Shown in pieces: positions 10,540 to 24,443 of a stretch of DNA of 64,000 bases (position 1 is its first letter; every line of letters starts with the position of its first letter). The translations under genes were made by a program, and so were the position numbers. Origin of the DNA: Welwitschia mirabilis (lineage: Eukaryota > Gnetophyta > Gnetopsida > Welwitschiales); assembly GCA_051453625.1 (NCBI GenBank), contig JBOZIK010000001.1, forward strand, positions 105,715,427 through 105,779,426, in the 5' to 3' direction. The notes under the pieces are model-generated. The model did not search any database, was not told where the DNA came from, and saw only the letters and a program-made list of their open reading frames with translations.

Positions 10540-13420
10540 CAGGTTAGAACCTTAAATTTAGGGATAATTTTATTGTCCTTACCCTTGATGACTATGAAGC
10601 CATTTTAAGAATGTCTTTTCTGGTTAAGTATAAAATCAGAGTAAATTTTCATCAAAGGACCTTACTAGTTGCATCTTCATTCAGGAACTAAACACTTAAG
10701 AAAAAGGAAGGGAATAAGAATATCTCCTGATCCATTGGAAAACAAATCAGAAAGGTGGTAACATAAAGATAGTTAATTCTAGTAATAATAAAATAGAAAG
10801 GTATATTTTCACAGCATGTTCTTCCAGAAGAATTATAACAATTTACTTAAGTCTTTAAAGAAAATATAGCTTTATCATCCAAAAGAAAAGTAAATCACAT
10901 CATTCATTTGATTCGTAGAGCATAACCAATAGTAAGGGCCCTATAAAAGTTATTAGTAATGAAGCCTAGTAAGTTAAAACGTTAATGTGAAAAACTTCTA
11001 TTCAAAGGAAAAATTTTCCTAAGTATACTTGCTTAAGGTACACTTCATTATTAATTAAGAATAAACAACAAGATATTAATATTATGTATTAACTATTAAT
11101 AGTTAAATAAAGTCATCATACAAAATAAGTATCTTTTACCTAAAAATTGACAATCTTCTAAACTAATTGCAAGGAGTGGAATTCTTTTCAAAAATTAATA
11201 TAATATTAGGATATCACCAGATAAGGATTAAATAAGACAATATATATAAAACAACATTTATAACAAGTTGTGGATACTATGAATTTGGGATAATACCATT
11301 TAGACTTACTAATGCTCTTACAATACTCATGAGTCTAATGAATGATGTTTTTCATTTATATATAGATAAATTTGGGTACTATTTTTAGATGATATTTTTG
11401 TCTATTAAATAAATAAGAAGACTCATGTGGATTAACTTAGTAAAGTTATACAAGTATTTAAAGATCATAAGTTTAAGGCTAAACTGAGAAAGTGTGATTT
11501 CTTCAAGATTAAAGTAAAGTACTTGGGACACATTATATCTAAATAAGGAATTGTATAACAATCCATAAAGTAATAAAATGTCTTAAGTTAAAAAAACATA
11601 ATAGAGGTTTAAAGATTTTTGGGATTAATAAGATTCTATAGAATATTCATTCTAGGATGCTTCTAGTTGATAACTCCACTCACAGACTTAAAAAAATCTA
11701 TAGCAACTTTTAATTTTACACTTATATGTAAGAAAGTATTCTTAAAAATAAACATTTAATTAATATTATTATCCTTCTAAAGATTACAGAGATGAACGAA
11801 CAATTCATGATTATCACATATGCCTCTACTTAAGGGATTAATGTAGCACTAAGTTAGAAAGAAACCATGATGGCATATGAGTCTAGAAAATAAAACCCAC
11901 ATGAAAGAAATTACCTAATTTACATCTTGGAACTATTAGCTATGGTGCATGTTTTAAAAGTTTTATGACATTACTTACTTAGGAGTAAATTCCTATTAAA
12001 TATAGATTATAAGAGGTTAAATTATTTTTAAAGACAACCGTTGTTAAATACAAGACAAATAAGATGAGGAAAATTTTTAAAAGAATATGACTTAGATTTC
12101 CAATATACACTAGAAAACAAAAATAAGGTAGTTAATTTCTTAAGTGGAATGTGATGAATGCTTATTACTACCATGACTTCTAATCTTATTACATATTTTA
12201 AAAAACCCTACCTAATCATCCATTTTTTGAAGAGATATTCCATCTATTATAGGAAGCCCAAAGTATAGAGAGATTTATAATTTCACAAGATAATTACTTG
12301 TTAAAAACATATAACTATGTATTTTACAAGGTAAATGGAGAAAAGATTGATATATGAAATGCATGAAGTGCCCTATGTAAGTTTAGTATGAAATTACCAC
12401 ACTATAAGAAAGTACTATTTCTAGCTAAGAATGAAAGTAGATCTAAAAGAATACACTAAGAACTATCTATCCTATCAACAAGTGAAAGGAAAATAAAAAA
12501 GACTAGTGAGACTTCTTTAATCTATTAGCATATCTAAATGGAAATGTAAAGAAACCATAATTGATTTCATTATAGGTTTATCACTAATTAAAAAACATGA
12601 TAACTTCATTTTTGTTTACATTGATATACTAATAAAAATGACCCACTTTATCTCAATTAGAAGTACCAATACTATTAAAAAAAAACAACTTTACATTTTA
12701 CATAAGAATCTTCAAATTCCATGGAGCATTGAAAATCCTTGTTTTAGACTAAAATCCTAAGTTTCTATTAGAATTTTTGCAGAAATTCTTTCATCATCTC
12801 CAAACTAAGATCGGGTCTAGTACTACTTACCACCTTAAAATAGATGGACAAAAAGAGAGGACTAATTAAATCCTAGAGGGAATACTTTGGTGCTATGTAG
12901 TAGGTATTAGAAACTAAGAGAACTACTTGGTGAAATTTACCTACAATCAAACTTTCAGACATTATAATGTTCATATTTTGAAGCCATATATCAAACAAAC
13001 TATTCCACTCTACTGTTATGATTAAATCCTATACAAAAATAGATAGAAAAGATCAAATTTAAAGTTAAAACTATAAAAGAAATCATAAATAAAACTAAGA
13101 GGCTACCATAGGTAGCTTAAAATAGATATAAGAAATTCTATGATCAAAACCACTTCAAAAACATCTTTTAAGTAAGGAACCAAATTCTCTTAAGAGTTAA
13201 GCCAAAAATAAGCTTCTTGAATATTGGAAATTTCCACAAGTTCCTTTCTTAATACTATGGTCCATTCAAGAATATAAAGCAAATTAGAGACTTAGCTTAT
13301 CATCTACAAATATCATTAAAGCTATCCTGGATTCATCCAAGATTTCATATCAGTTTGATAAAATCATATTATAAGAATAGAGTTTAAGATTATGTACTTG
13401 ATTAAAAACATACCTTATTG
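10540..13420 (+). pseudogene. pol remnant (PR-RT-RH-IN), chromovirus-like element B
   Basis: The protease end is seen near 10556-10640 (LDDYEAILRMSFLVKYK). The RT is seen near 11280-11530, with a block equivalent to Pro-Phe-Gly-Leu-Thr-Asn-Ala, MSLMNDVFHLYIDKF and the catalytic FLDDIFVY. RNase H follows around 11780-12150. The integrase core is marked near 12520-12660 by KWKCKETIIDFIIGLSLIKK and MTHFISIRSTN. Its C-terminal end near 13080-13380 carries RYKKFYDQNHFKNIF, LLRVKPK and HPRFHISLIKSYY, the block that precedes the chromodomain in chromoviruses; I could not identify a chromodomain. The frames are shifted several times and have many TAG/TAA stops at Trp and Gln positions. Confidence 0.75.
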
Positions 13421-13764
13421 AAACCAAATCTTTCTTTTGACATCTAGCTAGAAGAAGTTCTAGATACCTACACTAGAAAACTCTAGAATAAAACCATTAT
13501 AAAGTTTTAATTAAATGGACATATTGTAATCAAAATACATGGAAGAATAGGAAGTTTGTGAGATATACCTTTCCCCATTTATTCAATTGAAAATATATTG
13601 TATGTTTATTTCTGATTACTCTTAATTAATCATCATGTTAATGAATTTATTATAAAGATAATAATAAAGACTGAAGATGAATAACGAGTAGAAGCAAGCA
13701 TAAGTGATCTATTTAATAAAGGGACTTAGCTTTTAGATAAGCTAAGAAATTAAAGAAGAGGAAA

Positions 13765-14191
13765 TGTAATATTTCAAATCGCTTTGTGATTAAGTGCTTA
13801 TATGTTAATTGTAGTTAATATGTAGTTAAGTATAACTACTATATAATGAAGGGATGTAATTGTTAGATTTATAACATTGTATCCCTTCATTCTGTTTATA
13901 AGCCTATGATGTAAGGTAGAGGTGGATAGACTAGGTGGATGTAACTAATCATAGCCTTGGCTAATTTCCAAGGGTCCTGAGAGGAAAGTTGGGTTATAGC
14001 TCATGCATTTATCTTTAATCACTAGTCTAAGGCTGAAATAAGGCATAGAGGACAAACTGCCATTAGTTAAATATAGAGATACTTAATCTTTATCCAACTA
14101 ATGTGTTATCAAATTTCTTATTCTTTAATTTCTAATGTTCCTTATTAAACATGAGTTTAATTTTAATTCAATAATTTGAAACATTATAACA
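13765..14191 (+). repeat. 3' LTR of element B
   Basis: It begins tgtaatatttcaaatcgc directly after a purine-rich tract and ends ttgaaacattataaca. The ends are imperfect inverted repeats (tgtaatatttc against gaaacattataaca), as expected for LTR termini. The length is about 427 bp. A region resembling a promoter and transcript start lies near 13900 (tctgtttataagcc). Confidence 0.7.
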
Positions 14192-15906
14192 TCTATTTAT
14201 TTTTAATTTATTATGCATTCAAGATTTATGATAAGAGAATTTTATTAATGATTTATATCTATTTGCAATATTTTTTTCCTAGCCTTTCTTATTTTCTTTT
14301 TCTATTATATTACATTTATATTTCTTTTTAATTTTTATAATTTGATAAGTAAAATTAACTTTTAGAGAATTAATTAATAAGTGGAGAAAGAAATATGAGT
14401 TTTAAAGAGAGTGAGACATCTCAACATATGTTTCTAATATGCTATTTATTTCTCTATTTATCAATTTATATCTTAGATGTCTTATTCTAATTGAGATACA
14501 ATGTTTGAAGTTATAGTACTTATTTCATACTTATGTATCTAATGAACTATGAAGTCATACTAATAGGATAATAGTGATACTATTTCATATGCTTTCTACC
14601 TTTTAATTTTCTACTCTTACTTTGTTCTTTAAAAATATTATAATTTTCCTATAGTGTCATTTGATTTTAAAATATAATGGTTAATAGATTCCAATAATTT
14701 TTTGAAATTACTTTTTTCAAGATTACACTTGAAGGATTTTTTAAATTTATAATATTTTCTATCAAAGTTTTCCTATATATAGGTGTATATCATGCATAAT
14801 ACAATGTCCATATCATAGGAAAAATATTAAGTTTATTATACATGTTATTTCATATTATGTGTTATTTCACTTTATTTCTAGTATGCCTTTCCTACACTAG
14901 AGAGGTCTATTTACTTTATTATATACTATGTGATTTATTTTGTAAGTAGGTAAAACATTCTTATCTTATATTACTAAATTTATTTAAGTAAATTATGGTA
15001 TAGTATATAATTTAAGCTTAGGTATTATCATAGGTTACATTTTCATAAATCACGCCTTTACTTACTTACGTCATATGATAAATGCTGTGTTATATTATAT
15101 CATGAGAGTTAACTATACTTAGTTCATATGGTCTTATTCTTTTGGATTATTATAAGATATATTTTTTAATCTATCATCTAATATTATCTCAGAACATTAG
15201 ATGCTTATGAGAGTTATCTTGTAAGAGTTATATATCTCACTTAAGATAAGACTCCCATGGGATAATATGATAGATGTAAAATTTAAATTTCTTAGGTTGA
15301 AGATTTTATTATATTGTTCATATATGAATTTACTTAAAATTATTAGAGATATAAATATCACATTTGAATACCATCATCTCTTATGATTTACTACAAGGAT
15401 TCATGTATGATTGATCCTAATCAATGATCCAACTATTGAGGTTTGTATTAATTCATGCTACCTTACTATAGGGTAAGTAGATACAACAATATCTGAAGTC
15501 CTCTTTGGTGGTACACATGATATACTTTGTTATTATTACTAGTATATTATCCCATAGCACCATTTATCATCACTGGTTTGTCATCTCACTCTTTACATAT
15601 GTAAATATGTAATGTGGATGATGGATTGAGTGCCTTGTTCTATTTTAGTTCATGGATGATTATAATGGTCAATTAAGGTTTATAATTATTACTTTTTCTA
15701 ACTAATATTATGGTTTATCATGCACATGACATCACAATACTTTGCTCCATATTTGTGCACGTGTGTGTTTTTTAATCTACCCACATCATTTTACTAACTT
15801 CCCTAACATTTGGATTCTTGAGTTTATTAGATTTATGCATCATATCAAAGTATACCTAAGATATTTTTTAAATTTTCCATGTATTCTTCTATATTTTGTA
15901 AGTTTA

Positions 15907-15907
<1 letters not shown>
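14192..15907. other. AT-rich stretch, no feature recognised
   Basis: No open frame of note, no LTR pair and no domain were recognised. The sequence is probably eroded repeat DNA. Confidence 0.5.

Positions 15908-15952
<45 letters not shown>
15908..15952. repeat. (AC)n microsatellite
   Basis: An uninterrupted dinucleotide run of about 22 units. It creates a Thr-His repeat in an open frame at 15742-16053, which is therefore not taken as a gene. Confidence 0.95.
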
Positions 15953-15953
<1 letters not shown>

Positions 15954-16115
15954 TTTTAATCATTATTTAGGTCATATCCTTTTATCATTAAGAGGCATGA
16001 CCTTTTATATAAAATCTTCTAATGTGATATTTAATGGTTATTTATTTAAATAATTATCTATTCTAATAGTATATTCATGATAAATAACTGAGATATATGG
16101 ATACATACATATTAC

Positions 16116-16171
16116 ACACACACACACATACACGTGCATTCACACACACAAACACACACACACACACACAC
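16116..16171. repeat. Compound (AC)n microsatellite
   Basis: A second, interrupted AC run (with tacacgtgcatt and caaac interruptions), about 165 bp after the first and followed by a short A run. The two arrays may be a duplicated or extended microsatellite. Confidence 0.9.
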
Positions 16172-16179
16172 AAAAAAAA

Positions 16180-17630
16180 TTACCTTAGTTCCCATATAAC
16201 TAGATCTTACTATGCTTATAACCAATTTTTTTCATATGAACAACAACAAACATAGCTTAGAATTCCTTCTCAACATCATAAAATTTATATGAAATACATA
16301 TCAGTGGTTTACTCTGTTGGTTAGTAAGAAAATTTATAGTTTTTATTATTATATTCTTTTCTGTGATAATAACTATTATCATGCATGAACAAGATCAACT
16401 AGTTATAAGAAATACTTTTTTAAAGTTTAAAAAATAAATAGAAAGAGAGAAAATTACTGATATCTATTTTCCTTTTTTTATCCATAGAACCTTAGATAGT
16501 AATGTCATAAATGTTGTTACCTAGTAAGGATTTGAAAAATGTATGCATGATGGCTACTTTAAATGATTTAATTTAAGATAAACTATCACATACGCATAGA
16601 AGTCTAAGTATGTGTATCATGAACATACATATTGAAAAATGTTGTTTATTTGTATAAAAGTAATGGAAAATATGTCTCAGACTTCATTAAATCTATTTAA
16701 TCTTAATTAAAAATTAAATACATTTGAATGAAATAAATACCTTTTTGAAAGTTTTTCTTTCCATCTACATAGAAATAATTGCTCACTTGAATATGCAAGT
16801 TTTCTTCTTCTCATAAAAGATATATGCAAAATGGAACTTTAATTTTCTTTAGATTAGGAATTTTATATTTAACAATTATTTATAGTAAGAAAAAAATATT
16901 TTGTTTTTGTTTTTCCCCCTATGAAGTTTATTGAATATGTGAAAAGAGAGTTTTTAAACATAAAATCTTTCTTAGAATTTCATTTAGGTGATACCAAATT
17001 TTTGTATCAAGAGTTTTTGTATTCCTTTCCATAAAGATTAATACATATAGATAATAGATTTAGTTCGGAATGCTCACAAAGTTCATCATCTTATTAGTTT
17101 TGATGGGCAGATCTTACTATTAATTAAAGGGTAAGATCAACTATTTCATTGTCATATAAGATAATGAAGGTATCTAGCAAAGTTACAAGTTAGAGTAAAA
17201 AGGAAAAACAATTCAAACTTTTAGGATGATTATGGTTAAGTATTATAAATGATAAGACTAGCATTTGAAGATAACTCTTGGAAATATATTTGAAGACAGA
17301 ACATAAATAAGCTATTCACATGGATGTACCATTTATTAATCTCTTATGTAAACATGAAAATGTAGAGCTATAAATTTTGTTTGTTTTTGGTTTTTTTCTA
17401 TGGATGGTTTAATAAGGAAATGTATTATGGAGGATTGCATATTGTTAGAATTCTATAAAACATGTTGTTTTTTGATCCTTTCAAATGATAAGTTAATACA
17501 TAGAAAAGGACAAAATTTATGAGCTATATAAATTAATAGAGGAGGACTTGATTAGTAAATATCTAAATGTTATTAATGCAAAGAGATGAGATAATGCTAA
17601 AAGTAAATATTTGAGTTCTTATCATCTTAA
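16180..17630. other. AT-rich stretch, no feature recognised
   Basis: Nothing supportable was seen. By position it may hold the eroded upstream part of element C, but no gag or protease motif could be read. Confidence 0.45.
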
Positions 17631-17639
17631 AAAATTTAA

Positions 17640-19130
17640 TGGTAAGAAAGGCATTAGATCTTAAACTATTTTTTAGTATTTTAGATTACTCTTTCCTAGA
17701 TGATGATAAGAACCCCATTCTCATTGCTAATTTGAAAGGAGTTTTAAGAGTTAATATTTATAAATATTTTATGAAAAGTAAATGGATAATTCTATGATCA
17801 TATAAGGATTTAATAAGTATTAATCCATTACATTACTAATACAAGATATATATTAAATTCAATAATAGATTAAAGAGGAAATGTTTCAAAATATTGAATT
17901 AAAAACTTGGTGGATATTATTCAATGTAGTATTATAAAAACTCTAGTGGTAGATCTTATACATGCAATATTCATAAGTAAATTGATTAATTTTCAAGACT
18001 TTGATACCTAAAAATAAAACACAACAATGGTGGATGTATTTTGACTTTATAGATTTGAATGTCATTATATTTAAGGATATGTTATGATTAAGTTTTAAAT
18101 AACTTAGTAGAAAATCCATATTACATCTTTCTAAATGGCTTTAGTGGATATATCCCAATATAGATTATGAAATAGAATAAAAGAAAGATCACATTGATCT
18201 ATATTTGTAGATGTTCTACATATTATTCATTTCTTTTTGATTATTTATTGTGTGTAAACTTGTAGAGACTATTTCTTATCATTTTTCAAGAGATAATTGA
18301 GAAATTAATGAATTTTTTATGGATGACTTATATGATTTTTGAAAAAACCTTTGATGACACCTTAAGGAAGTAAAGTACATGTTACATAATTGAAAAAAAT
18401 ATTAATCTCAAACTTAATTAAAAAATAGCCATATTATAGTAATAGAACAAATTCTATGTAAACAAAAGTTCTCCCCTAATGAGATTGAAATAGATGATAA
18501 AAATATAGAAATCTTTTATTTGTTGTTAAAGTGATTTATGACAATTAAAAATATTACATAATTCTTATGTCACATAGTCTATTATATGTAATTCATTGAA
18601 AAGTACTAAAAGATAGCTTAATCCTTATAAAGCTACTAAGAAAGGATTTTCTATATGAGTAGAAGAAAAGTTTAAGATTAAGCTAGATAAAAGAAATTAA
18701 GAAATATACTCCTATTCTTAACAACCTAACTATTTAAAGGCTTTTCATATAATAACATATCATTTGATTATACACATAATCTTATTTTAACATAATAGGA
18801 TGAATGAAATCATTTTCATTATACATATTACAAAAAAAAGCATTAGTAAGTGCATAGTTTAAATACACGATGACTAAAAAGGAACTACTTATAGTATTAT
18901 TTTTCTAAAATTAAATTCTACCATGAAATTCTTAATTTTAACAAATTCAGACATACTGATAATATTGTTATCTATTTTTTAGATAACAAATATACAATTA
19001 GTCTAAGAATAGCTAGACGGTTAATATATATGTACGATCTTTCTATTTTTATCATTAATAAAAAAGAATCTAAATATAAGCATTTGTTAATATTATAGTT
19101 TTATAACTTCATTTGTACTTATAGTTGGTA
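17640..19130 (+). pseudogene. pol remnant (RT and RNase H), Athila-type element C
   Basis: The plus-strand reading starts near 17700 with DDDKNPILIANLKGVLRVN, equivalent to the region before RT in Athila elements, and passes a block equivalent to Ser-Ile-x-Asp-Leu-x-Gly-Ile-Ser-Pro. Near 18040-18080 it shows DFIDLNAIIFKDM, the Asp-Tyr-Arg-Lys-Leu-Asn block. The catalytic box EFFMDDLYDF lies near 18307-18337. An RNase H part follows near 18790-19060, with YTMTKKELLIVLFF (in families Thr-Thr-x-Lys-Glu-Leu-Leu-Ala). Integrase was not found and LTRs were not identified. Many stops are present, so this is a dead fragment. The assignment rests on order and motifs, each individually weak. Confidence 0.65.
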
Positions 19131-20289
19131 TTAATAAAATCACACTTTAATGGCGTATTATGGAATATTACCATTTTGCAAATTTAATACTTTAAATTAT
19201 AGTATGCTATTTATTATTCCACCCTCGCATCATTGATTTTGATTGGATTTTGATGATCCTTTTTAACTTTAATTTTGATAAATATATTCATAATTATTTT
19301 CATAAATCTAATTTTAACATTTAATACTAATTTCTGATTTATTACTTGATTTGTTTTTAAGATGTTGAATTAACTTTAAAATTCTATTCAATAATAGTAT
19401 CAAGTTGAATGTGAATATTTTTATGTTACTTATTACTTATCTAAAATATACTTTAATAGAATACAACCTTAATATGTTCTAAGATGTCATGTCTAGGTTA
19501 AACTAGTAAAACAAAAACCTTTAATAAATTATAAGGCATTAAGTTTAATACCACATTAAATACTTTTTGATTACGAAGATTACTTAGTTTCAAATAGATA
19601 GATTTCTTTGCATTGCTCGATCATTAATTTTTATATGTTAAATGTAATAAAAACATTAGAAAAGAAATATGTAAAAAATACCATTAACTGTATACCATTA
19701 TTTATAAGTAGGCATTATTACTTTACAAATTTTGCCAACATCATCAAAAGAAAAAACATATGAATTTTTACTACTTGATCATATAACACAAGACATGACA
19801 AACTCACACTTATCAAATCCTTACACATGATTGATGAAATTAGTAATAATTGCATTAACCTCTATTATACATAATGCAATTATTATGTAACTTTAGAGAT
19901 ATGACTAATACAAAAGTAAAAAGATTATAGGGCTGAAATTAGATAAGTTAAATCTCAAGATATCATTACTAATTTATAATTTAAAATAATTTGATAGCAT
20001 TATGAAACTCATAAAAGTTTGATATTTTAGTGATTAAAAGAAATATAACTAGCTTATCATTATTTATTAATAAAAGATTACAAAGTTAAGTATAAAAATA
20101 AAGATATAAAACATATGTAAAATTGAAATTAGAATTATTATTTTTTAATTCCATTCATAAGACTATAAGAATCCATTAGGAGAAAAAAAAGAATAGATGG
20201 CATGAACTAGAAAGATGTCATCTATAAAATTACCTAGAGTTAAAGCTAAAACTTGAATAAATTCAATAAAAATATAGACTTTGATGTTT
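19131..20289. other. AT-rich stretch, no feature recognised
   Basis: No domain, LTR or tandem array was recognised. Confidence 0.45.
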
Positions 20290-22290
20290 TATATGTTTCA
20301 TATATCCTTTATTAAAGGAAATGTAAGAAAGACATGATATTCATCTTCAATAATGTTTTAGTTACAAGTTTAATGTATTTACACTTTTTAGGAACTTAAA
20401 ACTATCTACCTATCTCAATTCTAAAATAATAAGATCTCATTCTTTTCCTACTAATTTGAATCCACAGATGAACTGGAATATGAGCACTTAAATAAGTTGT
20501 CTTTATATTCTTAAATTAAAATTACTTCTTCATGATTGTGCTTCTAAACCATTTTAAGTGATTTTTTTAATAAATTAATTATTTAAAATTGTAGGATCAT
20601 AAAAAAAATTTTATCCTTGAATGTCAATCTTTAAAGATAAACTTTATTTATAAAATCAATATTTTTCTTAAGTAATATGGAATAGCATTTTGTGAAATTT
20701 ATTAATAGGGGAACTTAAAATCTAATGAATGCTAAAATTAATAAATACTTTCATAAAGGCATTTATTTAGTTGCAGGAAGTGTAATATCATATTACATTT
20801 AATGTTTTACCTTAAAGTTATCCAATAAAAAATCTTTGTAAACTTTATAATTATTTTTTAGTAATTTAAATAAAATTTATTTGCCTTCTTGAATAATGTA
20901 ATAATAATTTAAATTCTAATTTTTATTTATTGTTTTTTAAGTTTCTTCCTAAATAATATGTTCACTTTACTTGAACATTTTTCATATAGGGCATTCGTGT
21001 TTGTAGCATTTTTAAGCTACTCATTAAAATTTTTCATAACTTTCTTTAAACGAAAAGATAATTCGCTATTAGAAGTAAGAAGAAGTTTGGTTTTATGATT
21101 GTCCTTAAATAATCATTAATAAAATTTTTAAATAAATTAAAAATTATATTCTATATTTAATCTATTTTAAATAAACCTCAAAGAATTTCTTCATTTAGTT
21201 TTTAAGTAGATGTGACAATCTTAACTATCTATTTTCAATAAATTATTTTTTCTTATTATTAATTATATCTTGTAAGATTTGATGTTTCACACTTGAGAAC
21301 TATCCTTGCTTTTTTATGTTCATTATAAAACCAATATTTTTTTCTTTAATGCTTTATCCCTTAGATATATATTAAGTAATAGCTAATAAAATTTTTTAAG
21401 ACTCCAATCTTTTTAATATTATAAATTAAAAATCCTAAGTTGTTTCTTTATTATTTTACATGAAAAATTTATTTTTTCTATTAAAGAATGTCAAAATCCA
21501 TTATAGTAATAAAATAAAGATGCTCATGAAAATATGTAATTATAAGTTATCTACTTTAAAATGATAAATTCTTAGGATATCCATTATATTCATGATTAAA
21601 AAGATAACACTTGAACATCCTTAAGAACCTACAAAAGTAAAATCATTAGAGTTTCAAATTCATTTTCATTTGATTTAAAACTATAATATCTAATTCTTGT
21701 TCTCCTTTTAGTAATTATTTTCATTTGTAATTTAAGACTTTATCTTATGAATATCTATTTAATTTACCATTTCTTTCACAATCTAAAAATCCTTTGATAG
21801 TCCTAGTTGATAATTTCAACCTATTCAAAAATAATTATAGCATTGAAATTTTCATAAGTAAAGATTTTTTTCTAATTAAGAGAATTTAGAAATATTTGTA
21901 TCTACATATGGAAAGATATGGTCTTGTGAAGTACTTATTTGTTAAATCAAATAGATTCTTTTAAAGTAGGATAACAAAAAGCTAGATACAAATAATGTTT
22001 TTGTTACGTGACCTTAAGTCAAACATATTGATTATGCTACTTACCTTTTTAATTTGAATTTGCTTATCCAATCTATTTAGAGTTAAAATAAGTAAACCTT
22101 AGAAGGTCTACCTTATTTATTTATTTTATTATTATAAGATGTAATGTTAAAATCATAAACTAATAAACATAAAGGTTGTTCATCCTCTCAATTCTTTACA
22201 ATGCTAAAAATATTAGACCTATCAAAGAAGAAAATGCTAAAAATATGATTTAATTTATTTTTAATAAATCCATTGACATTTGAAAATCCA
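20290..22290 (-). pseudogene. LINE ORF2-like remnant (endonuclease and C-terminal Cys/His tail), animal-type
   Basis: Read on the minus strand, the segment near 22280-22200 gives NVNGFIKNKLNHIFSIF, like the start of an apurinic-type LINE endonuclease (Asn-x-Asn-Gly-Leu-x-x-Lys-Leu). Near 22170-22090 follow EDEQPLCLLVYDF and NKINK-stop-GRPS, like the Leu-Pro-Gly-Tyr...Lys-x-x-Arg-Gly-Arg-x-Ser-Gly-Gly block. Near 21640 comes NDFTFVGS-stop-GCSSVI, like the Phe-Thr-x-x-x-x-x-Gly-x-Ser-x-Ile-Asp-Tyr block. At the far end, near 20430-20300, RMRSYYFRIEIGR and then NIIEDEYHVFLTF with a following Pro resemble the C-terminal Glu-Asp-Glu-x-His-Phe...Cys-Pro tail of many animal LINEs. The spacing is too short for a full reverse transcriptase and I cannot find one, so an internal deletion is likely. 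Every frame is broken. The motif order argues against chance, but family placement is uncertain. Confidence 0.5.
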
Positions 22291-22299
22291 TAATGAAAA

Positions 22300-23917
22300 G
22301 GCTAATTATTTTTTTTGATCTTTAATTATGGTAACATATTTTGCATTCAAATAAGTGATTTTTTTCTTCTTCTCTAACTCATTTTATCTTTCTTCACTCT
22401 TCTATTTCCTTTATAAGGTTCTTTTTGTGTAAGATACTCATTTATTCATGTACTTTCTTCATTAAGATTAGCTTAATTATTTTAAATTTTCTTTCTTTTT
22501 GATGCATCTTCGAATGTAATGATGATATGATGAGATTTATCTCCTTTGTAATATATCATGCATGCCTCTAAAATAGATTATATTTCAATATGTATTTTTC
22601 AGTAATTATATAATTTATTTATTTAATTTTTCATTATTTATTTCAAAAACCCCAAATATATAAAGATTTATAAGGCTTTAGAAATAGGTGTTCAAGAATC
22701 TAAAACATTTGTTCAAGATGAAATCATGTATCTTGTATGCTAATTTAATTTTTGCATCTAGTTCCATTATTTTCTAAATATTATTTTTATTTTAATTATT
22801 AATTAATTTGGCAAAAAAATTATGTAATAAAGCCCTTCAACATGGTTTCAATATGTTTAATTTTTATTACCATCAACTCTCATTAAATGTTTGGAATGAT
22901 AATTGTCTTTACATTTGATATTTTTGTTTTTAACTTATCTTATACCTTTGATGCAATATCCCTTTTTATAACATTTAGTAAATTTACAAATCAAAAGCTA
23001 AACAAATTTGTGAAACTACAAATCTATGAATTTCATCACTATAAAAAAACAAAGTAATAAAATGTATAAATATCTAAATAATAAGTAAACTTAGTTAATA
23101 ATAGTAATTATTAAAAGTTAGCAAAACATATTTGGTTTGGTTGTATTAACTCTAATAATTATAAAAAATTAAGTCAAGTATAAGAGACATACCAAGATTT
23201 CATTATATAAAGCATCATCTTGTATGTAACTCCTGTCAAATTCAAAAATCATCGAAAAGGATTACTTTGAGGGGAAAAAAGGAAAAAGGGAAGAAGAACA
23301 AAAAATAAAGAAAAAAATAGACATACTTATAAAATAAATACTAGAATTAATGTAAAGGAATAATTGTATACATTTATGAATTTCATCTATAAAAGGATAA
23401 TAATATTTATTACCTTTATAAATGATTATGTTAGATATATATGTAAATATTTTCTAAAAGTATAATTACGTGGTATGATAACATTTCATGTATTACAAAT
23501 ATTTTAGAGAAAAATATAAGAAAAATACTCAAAACATTCTAAACAAATTAAGAGGATAAAATAACAAGATGAAATCTATTTTATAACTACCATTTTTTGG
23601 TGAAAGTAATTTAAAATATTAAATGATGATAGTAATGTTTACATTTTAAAACTTTGAAAAGTTTAATTAAAATTTGTTATATCATTAAATACTTTCTCGT
23701 ATTAACTTAATTACTACTTAGGAATTTAGATGATAGAATATTAAAATAGAATTTTTAATATATCCATCAAAAGATGCAAGTTTTTTCAGAGTAGAATTTA
23801 ACTTGATTAATTAAAACTAATTTTAATTATCATGGAATCTAGAATGAATACCATATATAAAAGTTCTCAACTAATAAACATATTAATGTATTAGATATTA
23901 ACTAGTAAATTTATCTA
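22300..23917. other. AT-rich stretch, no feature recognised
   Basis: A purine-rich patch (ggggaaaaaaggaaaaaggg, near 23270) is the only notable feature. No gene was recognised. Confidence 0.45.
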
Positions 23918-24443
23918 NNNNNNNNNNNNNNNNNNNNNNNNNNNNNNNNNNNNNNNNNNNNNNNNNNNNNNNNNNNNNNNNNNNNNNNNNNNNNNNNNNN
24001 NNNNNNNNNNNNNNNNNNNNNNNNNNNNNNNNNNNNNNNNNNNNNNNNNNNNNNNNNNNNNNNNNNNNNNNNNNNNNNNNNNNNNNNNNNNNNNNNNNNN
24101 NNNNNNNNNNNNNNNNNNNNNNNNNNNNNNNNNNNNNNNNNNNNNNNNNNNNNNNNNNNNNNNNNNNNNNNNNNNNNNNNNNNNNNNNNNNNNNNNNNNN
24201 NNNNNNNNNNNNNNNNNNNNNNNNNNNNNNNNNNNNNNNNNNNNNNNNNNNNNNNNNNNNNNNNNNNNNNNNNNNNNNNNNNNNNNNNNNNNNNNNNNNN
24301 NNNNNNNNNNNNNNNNNNNNNNNNNNNNNNNNNNNNNNNNNNNNNNNNNNNNNNNNNNNNNNNNNNNNNNNNNNNNNNNNNNNNNNNNNNNNNNNNNNNN
24401 NNNNNNNNNNNNNNNNNNNNNNNNNNNNNNNNNNNNNNNNNNN
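23918..24443. other. Assembly gap, 526 N
   Basis: A run of 526 undetermined bases. The flanks share nothing beyond a trivial ta. The odd length suggests an estimated gap. Confidence 0.98.

Larger units (their letters stand above)
9600..14191 (+). mobile_element. Ty3/gypsy element B, chromovirus-like, decayed
   Basis: Plus-strand remnants of gag with a zinc knuckle, protease, reverse transcriptase, RNase H and integrase occur in the order typical of gypsy elements. They are followed by a purine tract (taaagaagaggaaa, 13751-13764) and an LTR at 13765-14191. I did not find a matching 5' LTR upstream, so the left boundary is uncertain and the element may be truncated there. Stops and frame shifts are frequent throughout. 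Confidence 0.75.

Noticed and set aside
15742-16053. 103-codon open frame with a run of Thr-His
   Set aside because: It is created by the AC microsatellite; no domain and no typical coding composition.
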